Shown one piece after another: positions 23,881 through 32,869 of a stretch of DNA of 64,000 nucleotides. The notes under the pieces are model-generated. The model saw only the letters and a list, made by a program, of their open reading frames with translations. It was not told the origin of the DNA and did no database searches. The translations under genes and the position numbers were made by a program. Location: positions 1 to 64,000 of the forward strand of contig DATIJL010000018.1 of NCBI GenBank assembly GCA_035478595.1, written 5' to 3'. This DNA is from Candidatus Chromulinivoraceae bacterium. GTDB taxonomy: Bacteria; Patescibacteriota; Saccharimonadia; Saccharimonadales; Saccharimonadaceae. Each line of letters begins with the position of its first letter. Position 1 is the stretch's first letter.

Positions 23881-24482
23881 TCAAGGCACTTATAAGTGCT
23901 GCCGCAGCGCTGATTATCATTATTGTTGGCTTAACCGTATATCTTGGTCCGGATGATCTTTCAAGTTGTGGTAATGAGCCAGTCGCTACAAATAGTGCGT
24001 GCGCTCCGGCAGACGCGATCGTTGCGGTTAGTGGTGGTGATACGTTAGCCCGAACGGATGAAGCAATAAAACTATATCAAAATGGATGGGCGCCAAAGCT
24101 CATTTTTTCAGGTGCAGCTGAAGACAAATCGGGTCCAAGTAATGCTGCGGTTATGCGACGAGAAGCTTTGGCGGCTGGCGTACCAGAACAAAATATTTTG
24201 GTTGAAGAGTATAGTACGACGACTAAGCAAAATGCAGAAAATACCCAAAGCTTATTCGAGCAAAATGGCATTAAGTCGGTTATTCTGGTAACATCCGGAT
24301 ATCATGAGCGTCGTGCAGGCCTTGAATTTAGTACTCGTTCAGCGAGTGTGCTTGTCCGAGATCATCCTGTAGCGCATGACGATCAATGGTCGGCTTTTTG
24401 GTGGTTGACACCTGTCGGTTGGTATTTAGCAGTAGGGGAATTTGTGAAAATTATATTGTTTTATGTAGGTGTAACACGATGA
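23877..24482 (+). CDS. YdcF/ElyC-like DUF218 protein, membrane-anchored
   Basis: A 201-residue protein. An N-terminal hydrophobic helix (residues about 3-25) is followed by a DUF218 domain: ADAIVAVSGGDTLARTDEAI, LIFSGAAED, VEEYSTTTKQNAENT, VILVTSGYHERRA. Relatives (ElyC, SanA, YdcF) take part in envelope biogenesis, with an active site using the Gly-rich and STTTxxNA motifs. Another hydrophobic stretch is near the C-terminus. The gene overlaps both neighbours by four bases (ATGA) and so belongs to the sulfur operon, though no functional link to tRNA thiolation is evident. Confidence 0.82.
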   Translation: MIKALISAAAALIIIIVGLTVYLGPDDLSSCGNEPVATNSACAPADAIVAVSGGDTLARTDEAIKLYQNGWAPKLIFSGAAEDKSGPSNAAVMRREALAAGVPEQNILVEEYSTTTKQNAENTQSLFEQNGIKSVILVTSGYHERRAGLEFSTRSASVLVRDHPVAHDDQWSAFWWLTPVGWYLAVGEFVKIILFYVGVTR

Positions 24483-25522
24483 CAAAAGTATATGTAGGAA
24501 TGAGCGGTGGTGTCGACAGTAGCCTGACGGCGGCACTTTTGGTTGAACAGGGCTATGACGTGACGGGTGTCTATATGAAAAACTGGACACAAGATTTACC
24601 TGGCATGCGTTGCCCTTGGGCGGATGATTTAGCTGACGCAAAACGCGTGGCGGTGCAGCTCGGTATCGACTTTAAGGTATTTGACTTCGAAAACGAGTAC
24701 AAACACAAAGTCGTAGATTACATGATCGAAGAATATAAACTCGGTCGCACTCCAAATCCTGATGTTATGTGCAATCAAGAGGTAAAGTTTAAACTATTTC
24801 TGGAGACTGCGCTTGAAGATGGCGCAGATATGATTGCGACAGGACATTATGCACAAGTTGAGGATGGCATATTAAAACGTGCTATTGATGATAATAAAGA
24901 TCAAACGTACTTTTTGTATCGAGTTACTGGCGACGCATTACAGAAAACACTCTTTCCATTGGGTGGTTATACAAAGCCTGAGGTTCGAGAGATGGCCAAA
25001 GAACGCAGTCTATTTACGGCTGCAAAAAAAGATAGTCAAGGTATTTGTTTTGTAGGAAAAATTGGTATCCGTGAATTTTTGAGTCAATATGTTGAACAAA
25101 AACCAGGCGCTATTATTGACAAAAAAACGGGTAAAAAACTAGGCATGCACGACGGTGCGATTTTCTACACGCTAGGCCAACGTCACGGTTTAGAACTTGG
25201 CGGTGGTTTGCCGTATTATGTTGTAGCCAAGAACATGGACAAGAACGAGGTCTATGTTACGACTGACCTTAGCGATGAGACGCTTTGGAAAAAAGAGATT
25301 ACTCTCGCAAATATTCACTGGATCAACGATAAACCTATGGATGGCGAATACGAGATTCGGGTTCGTCATCGTGCCCCGCTGATAAAAGCGCGTCTTGTAT
25401 TGGGGCTAGATGGCGCTGCTATTCTTAGCCTCGTTGATCCTGAGCGCGCGGTTACCGCTGGTCAGTCAGTTGTTGTTTACGACGGGCCAATTTGCCTCGG
25501 TGGCGGAATAGTCTCCTTTTAA
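24479..25522 (+). CDS. mnmA: tRNA-specific 2-thiouridylase MnmA
   Basis: A 347-residue enzyme that forms 2-thiouridine at position 34 of tRNA-Glu, -Gln and -Lys, using ATP and persulfide sulfur. The PP-loop is GMSGGVDSSLTAALL. The two catalytic cysteines lie in NPDVMCNQEVKF and KDSQGICFVG. C-terminal beta-barrel domains follow (GQRHGLELGGGLPYYV; VRHRAPL). The start at 24479 overlaps the previous stop. A substrate, tRNA-Glu(TTC), is in this window. Confidence 0.95.
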   Translation: MTKVYVGMSGGVDSSLTAALLVEQGYDVTGVYMKNWTQDLPGMRCPWADDLADAKRVAVQLGIDFKVFDFENEYKHKVVDYMIEEYKLGRTPNPDVMCNQEVKFKLFLETALEDGADMIATGHYAQVEDGILKRAIDDNKDQTYFLYRVTGDALQKTLFPLGGYTKPEVREMAKERSLFTAAKKDSQGICFVGKIGIREFLSQYVEQKPGAIIDKKTGKKLGMHDGAIFYTLGQRHGLELGGGLPYYVVAKNMDKNEVYVTTDLSDETLWKKEITLANIHWINDKPMDGEYEIRVRHRAPLIKARLVLGLDGAAILSLVDPERAVTAGQSVVVYDGPICLGGGIVSF

Positions 25523-25565
25523 CCGTTGTTTGTGAGCGGTGATTTGTGGTATAACCATAAACAAG

Positions 25566-26168
25566 ATGGCACAACAAAAAGCGTGGGCGCAAAATGGATT
25601 TACTATCATCGAATTGGTTGTCGTTATTGTAGTGATCGGCATTTTGGCTGCTATCACTCTTGCGACGTACGCAGGCGTAAAAAATAAATCATTTGACACC
25701 TCTGTTCAAGCGGATCTTCGAAGTATCGCATCGGGACTTAAAAGCTTTAAGGCAGCAACTGGCTCTTATCCAACGACAGATACAATTCTCAGTACGTTAA
25801 CTGACAGTTCCGGCAATGTTGTAACGGCAGCTGTTCCAAAAATATCGCACGATGGTTACAGTATGACGGACGATTCTAACCCTAACGATACGTATTTCCG
25901 TAATTTGCTCGTCTGCGTTCGTAGCGGTGGAGCGGATCCTGAATTTGGCATTGTCGCATTATCGCAATCTGGCAACACATGGTACTACACGTCCTCGAAT
26001 TCATCGATAACACAGGCAACACAAGCTTTTGTGGGCGTGGACGGAACGGAATGTCCGTATGTAGGCATTGCCTCAACCGACCCTGGCTATGCGCACTTTT
26101 GGGCCTATAAACGCGCAGCAACAACAACTGATCTGAACGCTGGCTGGCTTAACTGGGCCGCATACTAG
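25566..26168 (+). CDS. Type IV pilin-like protein
   Basis: A 200-residue prepilin. The short basic leader ends in GFTIIELVVVIVVIGILAAI: the class III signal cleaved after Gly with Glu at +5, followed by the hydrophobic polymerisation helix. The outer domain carries a Cys pair (LLVCVRSGG; GTECPYVG). It probably forms or decorates pili used for attachment or DNA uptake; such pili help epibionts hold a host. ATG 25566 is chosen because a TATAAC box lies ten bases upstream. It stands alone. Confidence 0.88.
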   Translation: MAQQKAWAQNGFTIIELVVVIVVIGILAAITLATYAGVKNKSFDTSVQADLRSIASGLKSFKAATGSYPTTDTILSTLTDSSGNVVTAAVPKISHDGYSMTDDSNPNDTYFRNLLVCVRSGGADPEFGIVALSQSGNTWYYTSSNSSITQATQAFVGVDGTECPYVGIASTDPGYAHFWAYKRAATTTDLNAGWLNWAAY

Positions 26169-26205
26169 TAACTTATTTATAGTTTGTTAATCTCCGCACC
26201 TCTGT

Positions 26206-26211
26206 TATAAT
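26206..26211 (+). promoter_or_regulatory. -10 box giving a leaderless alaS transcript
   Basis: TATAAT ends seven bases before ATG 26219. An ATG at 26210 overlaps the box and is therefore unlikely to be used. Confidence 0.55.
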
Positions 26212-26218
26212 GGCAGTT

Positions 26219-28111
26219 ATGAATGCACAAGATATCCGCAACGCCTACCTACAGTACTACAAAGATCACCATCACACTGTTATAGAGCGCGCGGCCTTGA
26301 TGCTAAAAGACGACCCGACGACGCTATTTACAGGCAGTGGTATGCAGCCGCTTATGCCATATTTGCTTGGCGAAGCTCATCCCGACGGTGTTCGTCTCGT
26401 TGACAGCCAGCCCTGTCTTCGCGCTCAGGATATTGAGGATGTAGGCGATAATCGACACACCGTATTTTTTGAGATGCTTGGAAACTGGTCGCTTGGTGAT
26501 TACTTTAAAGCAGACCAGCTGCCCTGGATGTATGAGTTCTTGCTCGACGTCGTTAAACTGGACATCAACAAGGTGTATGCAACCTGTTTTATTGGTAATG
26601 AAGAGTTTAATATTCCAAGGGATAACGAAAGTGCTGAATTACTAAAAAAGATATTTGCCGATCGTGGTATTGAGGCGCTTATGGCAGACCTTGGTTCGGA
26701 AGAAGATGGTTATGCCAGAGGAATGAAGCCTGGCGAGCGGATATTCTTTTATGACGCGTTTAAAAACTGGTGGTGGCGCGGCAAGGGTATTGCAGGTATG
26801 CCAGAGGGTGAGCCTGGCGGTCCAAGTAGTGAAATGTTCTATCGTTTTGACGATTCTGATCATACTGATGCTGAGAAAAAGAAGTATGGCGAGTTCTGTC
26901 ACCCAAACTGTGATTGTGGCAGGTTTATGGAGATTGGCAACAATGTCTTCATGGAATATGTACGCCGTGGTGAGGGTTTTGAAAAGCTGCCAAATCGTAA
27001 CGTAGACCAAGGATCTGGTCTCGAGCGAATCGCAGCGGCTGCCATCGACAGCCCCGATGTCTTTAAAATCAGTCTTATGTGGCCAATTATTGATAAGTTG
27101 CAGATGCTTAGTGGCAAAAAATATGATAGTCATACTGAAAGCATGCGGGTTATCGCTGATCACTTACGCGGTGCGACGTTCCTTGCAGTGGATGGCTGTG
27201 TACCAGCAAACAAGGAGCAAGGTTACGTAATGCGTCGCTTGCTTCGTCGCGCCATCCGTTTTGCGTTTGATCTTGGTATTGAACAGAATTTCTTTGAGGA
27301 AGTAGTTCCTGTTATTGCTGATTTGTACCATGCAGATTACCCCGAGGTTGCCGCTAAACGCGAGGATGTTGTTGCGACACTTGTAAAAGAGGAGAAGGTT
27401 TTCCGCCAGACATTACGCAAGGGTCTAAAGCAACTTGAAAAGTTTGCTAAGGATGGCCTAACTGGTGCAGAACTCTTTATGTTATATGATACGTTTGGTT
27501 TTCCTGTAGAACTTTCGACCGAAGAGGCTTTTAAGCAGGACATTGTGTTGTCAGAGAATTGGCGTCAAGAGTTCAACGATAAAATGGCTGAACAACGAGC
27601 TCGATCGCAAACAGCAACCAAGGGTACATTTAAGGGCGGTCTTGGCGGTCAGACCGATATTCACAAAAAATACCACACGGCAACACACTTACTGCAGTCC
27701 GCACTTCGCCAGTTGTTTGGTTCTGAACTTCGCCAACACGGCAGTAACATTACCGAAGAGCGTTTGCGGTTTGACTTTAACCTCGACCACAAGATGACTC
27801 CTGAAGAGATTGCAAAAGCCGAAGAGTTGGTAAATGGTTGGATTAAAGAGGACCTACTCGTAACATTCAAGCTCTATCCAACTCAAGAAGCACTCGATAT
27901 GGGTGCAATCGGTCCGTTTGGTGAGCGCTACGACGATACGGTTAAGGTGTATCAAATGGGTGAAGGCGACCATATTGCCAGCCTCGAAATTTGCGGCGGT
28001 CCTCACGTCGACCACACTGGCCAGTTGGCTGAAGGTGGTAAGGTGTTTAAGATCACCAAAGAAGAGTCGAGCTCGGCTGGAATTCGTCGTATCAAAGCTA
28101 TTCTTGTGTAA
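26219..28111 (+). CDS. alaS: Alanyl-tRNA synthetase, short form
   Basis: A 630-residue class II synthetase. The catalytic core has LFTGSGMQPLMPYL, RLVDSQPCLRAQDIEDVGDNRHT (motif 2 region), VDQGSGLERIAA (motif 3) and GYVMRRLLRRAIRF. The editing domain retains the zinc site: HTATHLLQSALR and EICGGPHVDHTGQLAEGG. Usual AlaS proteins have about 870 residues. Here the linker before the editing domain is shortened and the C-terminal C-Ala domain is absent. ATG 26219 is chosen over 26210 because of the -10 box. Confidence 0.95.
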   Translation: MNAQDIRNAYLQYYKDHHHTVIERAALMLKDDPTTLFTGSGMQPLMPYLLGEAHPDGVRLVDSQPCLRAQDIEDVGDNRHTVFFEMLGNWSLGDYFKADQLPWMYEFLLDVVKLDINKVYATCFIGNEEFNIPRDNESAELLKKIFADRGIEALMADLGSEEDGYARGMKPGERIFFYDAFKNWWWRGKGIAGMPEGEPGGPSSEMFYRFDDSDHTDAEKKKYGEFCHPNCDCGRFMEIGNNVFMEYVRRGEGFEKLPNRNVDQGSGLERIAAAAIDSPDVFKISLMWPIIDKLQMLSGKKYDSHTESMRVIADHLRGATFLAVDGCVPANKEQGYVMRRLLRRAIRFAFDLGIEQNFFEEVVPVIADLYHADYPEVAAKREDVVATLVKEEKVFRQTLRKGLKQLEKFAKDGLTGAELFMLYDTFGFPVELSTEEAFKQDIVLSENWRQEFNDKMAEQRARSQTATKGTFKGGLGGQTDIHKKYHTATHLLQSALRQLFGSELRQHGSNITEERLRFDFNLDHKMTPEEIAKAEELVNGWIKEDLLVTFKLYPTQEALDMGAIGPFGERYDDTVKVYQMGEGDHIASLEICGGPHVDHTGQLAEGGKVFKITKEESSSAGIRRIKAILV

Positions 28112-28131
28112 CTAGTTTAAGTAACTACTTT

Positions 28132-28164
28132 AAACAGCTCTGTCTTTCAATGACGGAGCTGTTT
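28132..28164 (+). terminator. Terminator of alaS
   Basis: A 13-bp stem (28132-28144 with 28152-28164, one G-T pair) around a 7-base loop, ending in TTTT. Confidence 0.85.
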
Positions 28165-28247
28165 TATGTTCAACACCTCTAAAAACAGAAAATAAACAGT
28201 CGCTGAAGCTTTATTCTTATGCTAAGTGGTATATAATGATACTAATT

Positions 28248-29513
28248 ATGGTTTTCGAAAAATTGCGTCAAAAAACACAACAGAAGTTAGACAACGATTA
28301 TGTCGTTGCGCTTGATATTGGTACGGAATTCGTAAAAGCCCTGATTGCAAAAATGAAAGATGACACACTTGAGATAGTCGGTGTTGGGCGTGCCCGTCAA
28401 GATCTTAGTGATATGCACTCCGGTGCAATAGCAGATATTTCGGGCGTCGTTCGTAACTGTGAAGAAGCGCTCTCAGAAGCGGAAGATCAAGCAGGTCTTC
28501 AGGCAAAGCGCGTCGTCATCGGTATTGCTGGTGAGCTTGTCAAAGGTGTAACAAATACCATTCGCTACCGCCGGCCACAACCAGATCGTCCACTTGATAC
28601 TGCGGAAATGGAATTTATTATTGAGAAGGTTCAAGAGCGTGCGCAAGGTAAGGCACAGCGTCAGATTGCACTTGAGACAGGCAACGAAGAAGTTGAGGTG
28701 AAGCTCGTTAACAGTGCGCTCGTGAGCATTCATATTGATGGCTATAAGATCTCCAACCCAATTGGCTTTCAGGGTCGCGATATTGCTGTTCAAATTTACA
28801 CAGCATTCGCTCCAATGGTTCATATCGGTGCACTTGAACGTGTTGCGGACGAGTTAGCGCTGGAACTCGTGGCTGTCGCCGCAGAGCCGTTTGCAGTAAG
28901 CCGAAGTGTGCTTGGTACGGACGCAAGTAGCACCTTCACAGCTATCCTAGCTGACATTGGTGGCGGCACGACTGACATTGCTGTTGTAAATGATGGTGGT
29001 GTCGAAGGCACTAGGATGTTTGGCATTGGCGGTCGTAGCTTTACGCGTACAATCGCAAGTGAAATGGACCTCAGCTATGCTGATGCTGAGAAGTTGAAGG
29101 TTAACATAGAGAATAATCAGATTAAAGCGAGTGTTAAGAAAGACGCCGAAAAAGCAATTGATAAGACACTAGATGTGTGGCTTGCGGGCGTGGAGCTTGC
29201 TCTAGGTGAGTTTGATTCAGTCGACCACTTACCGAATCGCATTCTCTTATGTGGGGGTGGCGCTAGTCTTACTATGCTGGTTGACGCTCTGTCTGAGCGT
29301 GATTGGTATAAGGAGTTGCCGTTTACAAAACGTCCGACCGTCCAGCGAATTGATCCAAGCGAGGTAATTGGAATCCACGACGCGACAGGGGCTGCAAGTG
29401 ATCACACTTTCATTACAGCTATGGGACTTCTCAGGGTTGGCTATGATACAATGATAGGGAGCAGCGACACGGATACCATAAAAGACAAACTTAACCGGAT
29501 CCTTCGCATTTAA
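28248..29513 (+). CDS. FtsA-like actin-fold ATPase
   Basis: A 421-residue cytoplasmic protein of the FtsA/PilM branch. Phosphate-binding motifs are VVALDIGTEFVKALI, ILADIGGGTTDIAVV and ILLCGGGASL. An SHS2-like insert lies at about residues 90-190. FtsA tethers FtsZ to the membrane, and PilM organises a pilus inner-membrane ring. The C-terminus ends LNRILRI, which could be a short amphipathic anchor like that of FtsA. It is two bases from a membrane protein whose N-terminal half is cytoplasmic, resembling a PilM-PilN type pairing. ATG 28248 is chosen because the earlier ATG overlaps TATAAT at 28232-28237. Confidence 0.85.
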   Translation: MVFEKLRQKTQQKLDNDYVVALDIGTEFVKALIAKMKDDTLEIVGVGRARQDLSDMHSGAIADISGVVRNCEEALSEAEDQAGLQAKRVVIGIAGELVKGVTNTIRYRRPQPDRPLDTAEMEFIIEKVQERAQGKAQRQIALETGNEEVEVKLVNSALVSIHIDGYKISNPIGFQGRDIAVQIYTAFAPMVHIGALERVADELALELVAVAAEPFAVSRSVLGTDASSTFTAILADIGGGTTDIAVVNDGGVEGTRMFGIGGRSFTRTIASEMDLSYADAEKLKVNIENNQIKASVKKDAEKAIDKTLDVWLAGVELALGEFDSVDHLPNRILLCGGGASLTMLVDALSERDWYKELPFTKRPTVQRIDPSEVIGIHDATGAASDHTFITAMGLLRVGYDTMIGSSDTDTIKDKLNRILRI

Positions 29514-29515
29514 CT

Positions 29516-31165
29516 ATGAACAAAGACGTCATTTATATCGATGTTGAAGATGATATCACGGCTATTATTGGCAAAGTGAAAGATTCTAAAGAAAAAATCG
29601 TTGCCTTGGTTCCACCAAAGCGTATTGGTATATTGCAAAGTGCAGTTAACCTAAGACTTTTGCAGCGAGCAGCATCACAACATGATAAACACTTGGTGCT
29701 TATTAGCAATAACTCGGCTCTTACAGCGCTAGCGGCCGCAGCGAAAGTACCAGTCGCAAAAAACCTTCAGAGTAAACCAGAACTGGCTGAAATTTCGGCT
29801 CTCAGTGTTGATGATGACGATGATATCATTGACGGCTCTCAACTTCCGGTCGGCGAACTGGCAAGGATAGCTGATAAAAGTGCACTAGGCGCGGCTGCAC
29901 TATCTTCACCAGAACTCGAAGCGATCAAAGAAAATGCAGCCGAAGAGCGACCACGCGCAACGCCACCGCTTGCAGGTCAAGCACTTAAGAAACCAAAGGC
30001 AAAAGTCCCTAACTTCAATAAGTTTCGTAAACGGATGATTTTTGCCATCGGTGGTGGTGTACTGCTAATCGGGTTTCTTGTCTGGGCGATCTTTTTTGCA
30101 CCCTCTGCAACAGTTATTATTACGGCGCGTACAACCGACTCTTCGGCTAACGCTAAGGTGTCTCTTGCTGATGCGGCTGCAACTAGCATGTCTGCTGGTA
30201 CGCTCAAGACGACTACACAACAGATTCCAAAGAGCTCAACCGTCGACGTGACGCCGACAGGTAGCAAGCAAGTTGGCACCAAAGCTACTGGTTCTATGAC
30301 TGTTACTCGCACCTCTATATCAAGCACTCCGATAAGTGTCCCCGTCGGAACGACGTTTACAAGTAATGATAACCATGTTTTTGCTAGTACGCAGGCAGCT
30401 ACGCTTGGCGGCACAACCATAGGGCCAAACGGTGTCGTGCAAGATTCAGCGACTATTAGCGTTCAGGCTTCTGATGTTGGCGAGGATTATAATCTCTCTG
30501 CACGAAGCTACCAGTCGAGTGTAAGCGGCATCTCTGCTCAGGGCAGCGACATGGCGGGCGGTACGAGTAAAACTATTACAGTAGTTACAAATGACGACGT
30601 GCAAAAAGCAGTGGCTCAACTGGCTCAACAAAATACCGATGATATCAAAAAACAACTGGCGGCTAAGTTTAACGATACCTTCATTGTGCTTGACCAGACA
30701 TTTAAAACAGATACCGGTAAGCCTCAAGTAACGCCTGGAGTTGATCAAGAAGTTCCAGCGGGTAGTAAGGCGTCTCTTACGACGACGGTAACCTATAGCC
30801 TAACTGCAGTCGCTAAGGCAGACGTGAGTCACTATCTTGATGATTACTTTAGTCAACAAATCCAGGGACTGGGTGATCGTCGTGTGTATGATAACGGTGC
30901 GTCTAAAGTGACATTCACGAACGTAGCAGCAAGTACGACAGGATATACCGTCAACTTAGTGGCTACTGCTAAAATCGGTCCAAAAATTGACGATCAAAAC
31001 GTAAAGGACAGCGCAAAAGGCAAACGCTTTGGCGATATTCAGTCGAGTATTGAATCAATTCAAGGTGTTGATAACGTTGATGTTAAGTTCTGGCCGTTCT
31101 GGGTCTCTACGGCACCAAACGATACAAAAAAGATAAACGTACAATTTAATCTGAATGAGTCATAA
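29516..31165 (+). CDS. Single-span protein with baseplate-J-like outer domain
   Basis: A 549-residue protein. Residues 1-95 resemble a Rossmann-like domain (KIVALVPPKRIGILQSAVNL; HDKHLVLISNNSALTALA). A charged linker follows, then one membrane helix at about 177-200 (IFAIGGGVLLIGFLVWAIFF). The outer part has repeats including VPVGTTFTSNDNHVFASTQ, typical of baseplate J/gp47-like domains found in many CPR surface proteins. The last 150 residues form an alpha/beta region. It is expected to span from cytoplasm to cell surface. It follows the FtsA-like gene by two bases and overlaps ruvX by 11. Confidence 0.8.
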   Translation: MNKDVIYIDVEDDITAIIGKVKDSKEKIVALVPPKRIGILQSAVNLRLLQRAASQHDKHLVLISNNSALTALAAAAKVPVAKNLQSKPELAEISALSVDDDDDIIDGSQLPVGELARIADKSALGAAALSSPELEAIKENAAEERPRATPPLAGQALKKPKAKVPNFNKFRKRMIFAIGGGVLLIGFLVWAIFFAPSATVIITARTTDSSANAKVSLADAAATSMSAGTLKTTTQQIPKSSTVDVTPTGSKQVGTKATGSMTVTRTSISSTPISVPVGTTFTSNDNHVFASTQAATLGGTTIGPNGVVQDSATISVQASDVGEDYNLSARSYQSSVSGISAQGSDMAGGTSKTITVVTNDDVQKAVAQLAQQNTDDIKKQLAAKFNDTFIVLDQTFKTDTGKPQVTPGVDQEVPAGSKASLTTTVTYSLTAVAKADVSHYLDDYFSQQIQGLGDRRVYDNGASKVTFTNVAASTTGYTVNLVATAKIGPKIDDQNVKDSAKGKRFGDIQSSIESIQGVDNVDVKFWPFWVSTAPNDTKKINVQFNLNES

Positions 31166-31559
31166 AAAGAGTATTCTATCGCTCGATGTAGGCGAGAAGC
31201 GAATTGGCGTTGCTGTTGGCAACACGGCAATCCGGATTGCTATGCCTATAGATACTCTAGAGGTTGATGGCACTGAACTGGAGCGAATCGCGCAACTGGT
31301 CGTAAACGAGGATGTCGATACGATTGTTGTTGGATACCCACGCAATCAATCTGGTGAGCCAACTGCACAAACCCGATTTGCTGAAGCTTTTGCTAAGCAG
31401 CTTGTTGATATGGTGCCGCATCTAAAATTTCAGGACGAGTCTCTTACGAGTGTGTTAGCTGAGCAGCAACTTAAATCATACGGTAAGCCATATGCAAAAG
31501 GTGATATTGATGCGGTTGCCGCGTCGCTTATATTGCAAGATTATCTGGAGGCAAACTAA
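31155..31559 (+). CDS. ruvX: RuvX/YqgF Holliday-junction resolvase-like nuclease
   Basis: A 134-residue RNase H-fold protein. ILSLDVGEKRIGVAVGN gives the first acidic residue, TIVVGYPRNQSGEPTAQ follows, FQDESLTSV carries the catalytic Glu, and GDIDAVAASLILQDYL the last Asp. YqgF proteins process the 5' end of pre-16S rRNA and resemble resolvases. It overlaps its upstream neighbour and shares one base with mltG, so it belongs to the same operon. Confidence 0.92.
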   Translation: MSHKKSILSLDVGEKRIGVAVGNTAIRIAMPIDTLEVDGTELERIAQLVVNEDVDTIVVGYPRNQSGEPTAQTRFAEAFAKQLVDMVPHLKFQDESLTSVLAEQQLKSYGKPYAKGDIDAVAASLILQDYLEAN

Positions 31560-32716
31560 TGGATATACGTCCCCCTAAAAAGCGTCCTCTATCATCCCAT
31601 GTGCCTCAAAATATACAGCACGTAGCCCCTCCGGTCGTTCCTCCGCCAGCCCCTATAGCGCCGCAACCTCAAACACCTCCGTCATTAGTGCCTAAGAGAA
31701 AAAGACGTCTTTGGACTTGGATTACGGGTGGTATAATTGCAGTTTTGCTGCTCATTGCTGGCGGTTCGGTAGTTTGGTATAAGTTATCGCTCCGAGCAGT
31801 TGATGCTAGTGATACGTCACGTATCAGACTTACTATTACAGAAGGGCAGTCGCCGTCGCAAATTGCTCAAGCGCTCCAGGACAAGAAGCTGATTCGCAGC
31901 CAGGTCGCCTTTGATGTCTATACTCGTTTAACGGGCGCTCGTTCTCAGTTGCGGGCTGGTACGTACAGTATTTCACCATCTGAATCTACGGAGACTATTG
32001 TAAGTAATCTTGTTTCAGGTAAAGTAGACCAGTTTAATATTACGTTTCTACCCGGCGCAACGGTTGCCGAGGATAAACAGGTTCTGGTAAAGGCTGGCTA
32101 CAAGCAGAGTGATGTTGATGCGGCTTTCAGTAAACAATACGATCATCCATTGTTTGCTACAAAACCAGCGACAGCAGATCTAGAGGGCTATATCTATGGT
32201 GAAACGTATAACTTTGACAGCGATACGACTGTAGAACAAATACTGGCAAAGACGTTTGATGAGTATTATGCTGCTGTTACGGATAATGATTTGGTAGCTG
32301 GCTTTCAAAAACAAGGCCTTACTCTTTATCAAGGTATTACGCTCGCCTCTATTGTTCAGCGAGAAGTGTCAAATGCAACTGACCAAAAACAGGTTGCACA
32401 GATTTTTCTCAAACGTCTCCAGATAGGAATACCATTGGGGTCAGACGTTACCTATCACTACGCTGCACAAAAATTAGGTGTGGACCCATCTCCAACTCTT
32501 GATTCACCTTATAACACGCGTATTTATAAAGGATTGCCTCCTGGCCCTATTGCAGCACCGGGTCTAGGAGCACTTAAGGCTGTCGCAAATCCTGCCTCGG
32601 GGGACTATCTCTACTTCCTTAGTGGAGATGATGGAACAACCTACTACGCCACTACAGAGGCAGAGCACCAGGCCAACATTACGAACCACTGTCAAATTAA
32701 GTGTGCTACTCCCTAA
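31559..32716 (+). CDS. mltG: Endolytic murein transglycosylase MltG
   Basis: A 385-residue membrane-anchored enzyme that cleaves nascent peptidoglycan strands. A Pro-rich cytoplasmic segment (1-50) precedes one membrane helix at about 57-78. A LysM-like subdomain (ITEGQSPSQIAQALQDKKLI) follows, and then the YceG domain: LEGYIYGETYNF, LASIVQREVSNATD with the catalytic Glu, GSDVTYHYA, SPYNTRIYKGLPPGPIAAPG. It ends an operon with ruvX; mltG-ruvX proximity is common in Gram-positives. Confidence 0.93.
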   Translation: MDIRPPKKRPLSSHVPQNIQHVAPPVVPPPAPIAPQPQTPPSLVPKRKRRLWTWITGGIIAVLLLIAGGSVVWYKLSLRAVDASDTSRIRLTITEGQSPSQIAQALQDKKLIRSQVAFDVYTRLTGARSQLRAGTYSISPSESTETIVSNLVSGKVDQFNITFLPGATVAEDKQVLVKAGYKQSDVDAAFSKQYDHPLFATKPATADLEGYIYGETYNFDSDTTVEQILAKTFDEYYAAVTDNDLVAGFQKQGLTLYQGITLASIVQREVSNATDQKQVAQIFLKRLQIGIPLGSDVTYHYAAQKLGVDPSPTLDSPYNTRIYKGLPPGPIAAPGLGALKAVANPASGDYLYFLSGDDGTTYYATTEAEHQANITNHCQIKCATP

Positions 32717-32746
32717 GTTTGACATTTTTACATTCTATAAAATAAA

Positions 32747-32775
32747 TTGACACACTTTGCAATAGCTGATACAAT
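32747..32775 (+). promoter_or_regulatory. Consensus promoter upstream of the LysM-CHAP gene
   Basis: TTGACA (32747-32752), a 17-base spacer, TACAAT (32770-32775). Transcription would begin near 32782, leaving about 264 bases before ATG 33046. Confidence 0.75.
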
Positions 32776-32786
32776 GAATATCAGCA

Positions 32787-32856
32787 CATTTACGAGCCCG
32801 TCTACTTAATGCGGCATATGGCCACATCAGCGAGTGGGAAGTACGAGACGTAAATG
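32787..32856 (+). promoter_or_regulatory. Structured leader upstream of the LysM-CHAP gene
   Basis: CATTTACG (32787-32794) pairs with CGTAAATG (32849-32856). Inside, GTCT-ACTT (32800-32807) pairs with AAGT then AGAC (32839-32849), and CCAC (32822-32825) with GTGG (32834-32837). It begins almost exactly at the predicted transcription start. It does not match the c-di-AMP (ydaO) or T-box patterns that I know, so its ligand, if any, is unknown. Confidence 0.5.
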
Positions 32857-32869
32857 AGCCTACCGACAA

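Noticed and set aside
29516-31165. Phage baseplate gene
   Set aside because: The baseplate-J-like part is in a membrane-anchored protein within a housekeeping operon. No tail or capsid genes are present.
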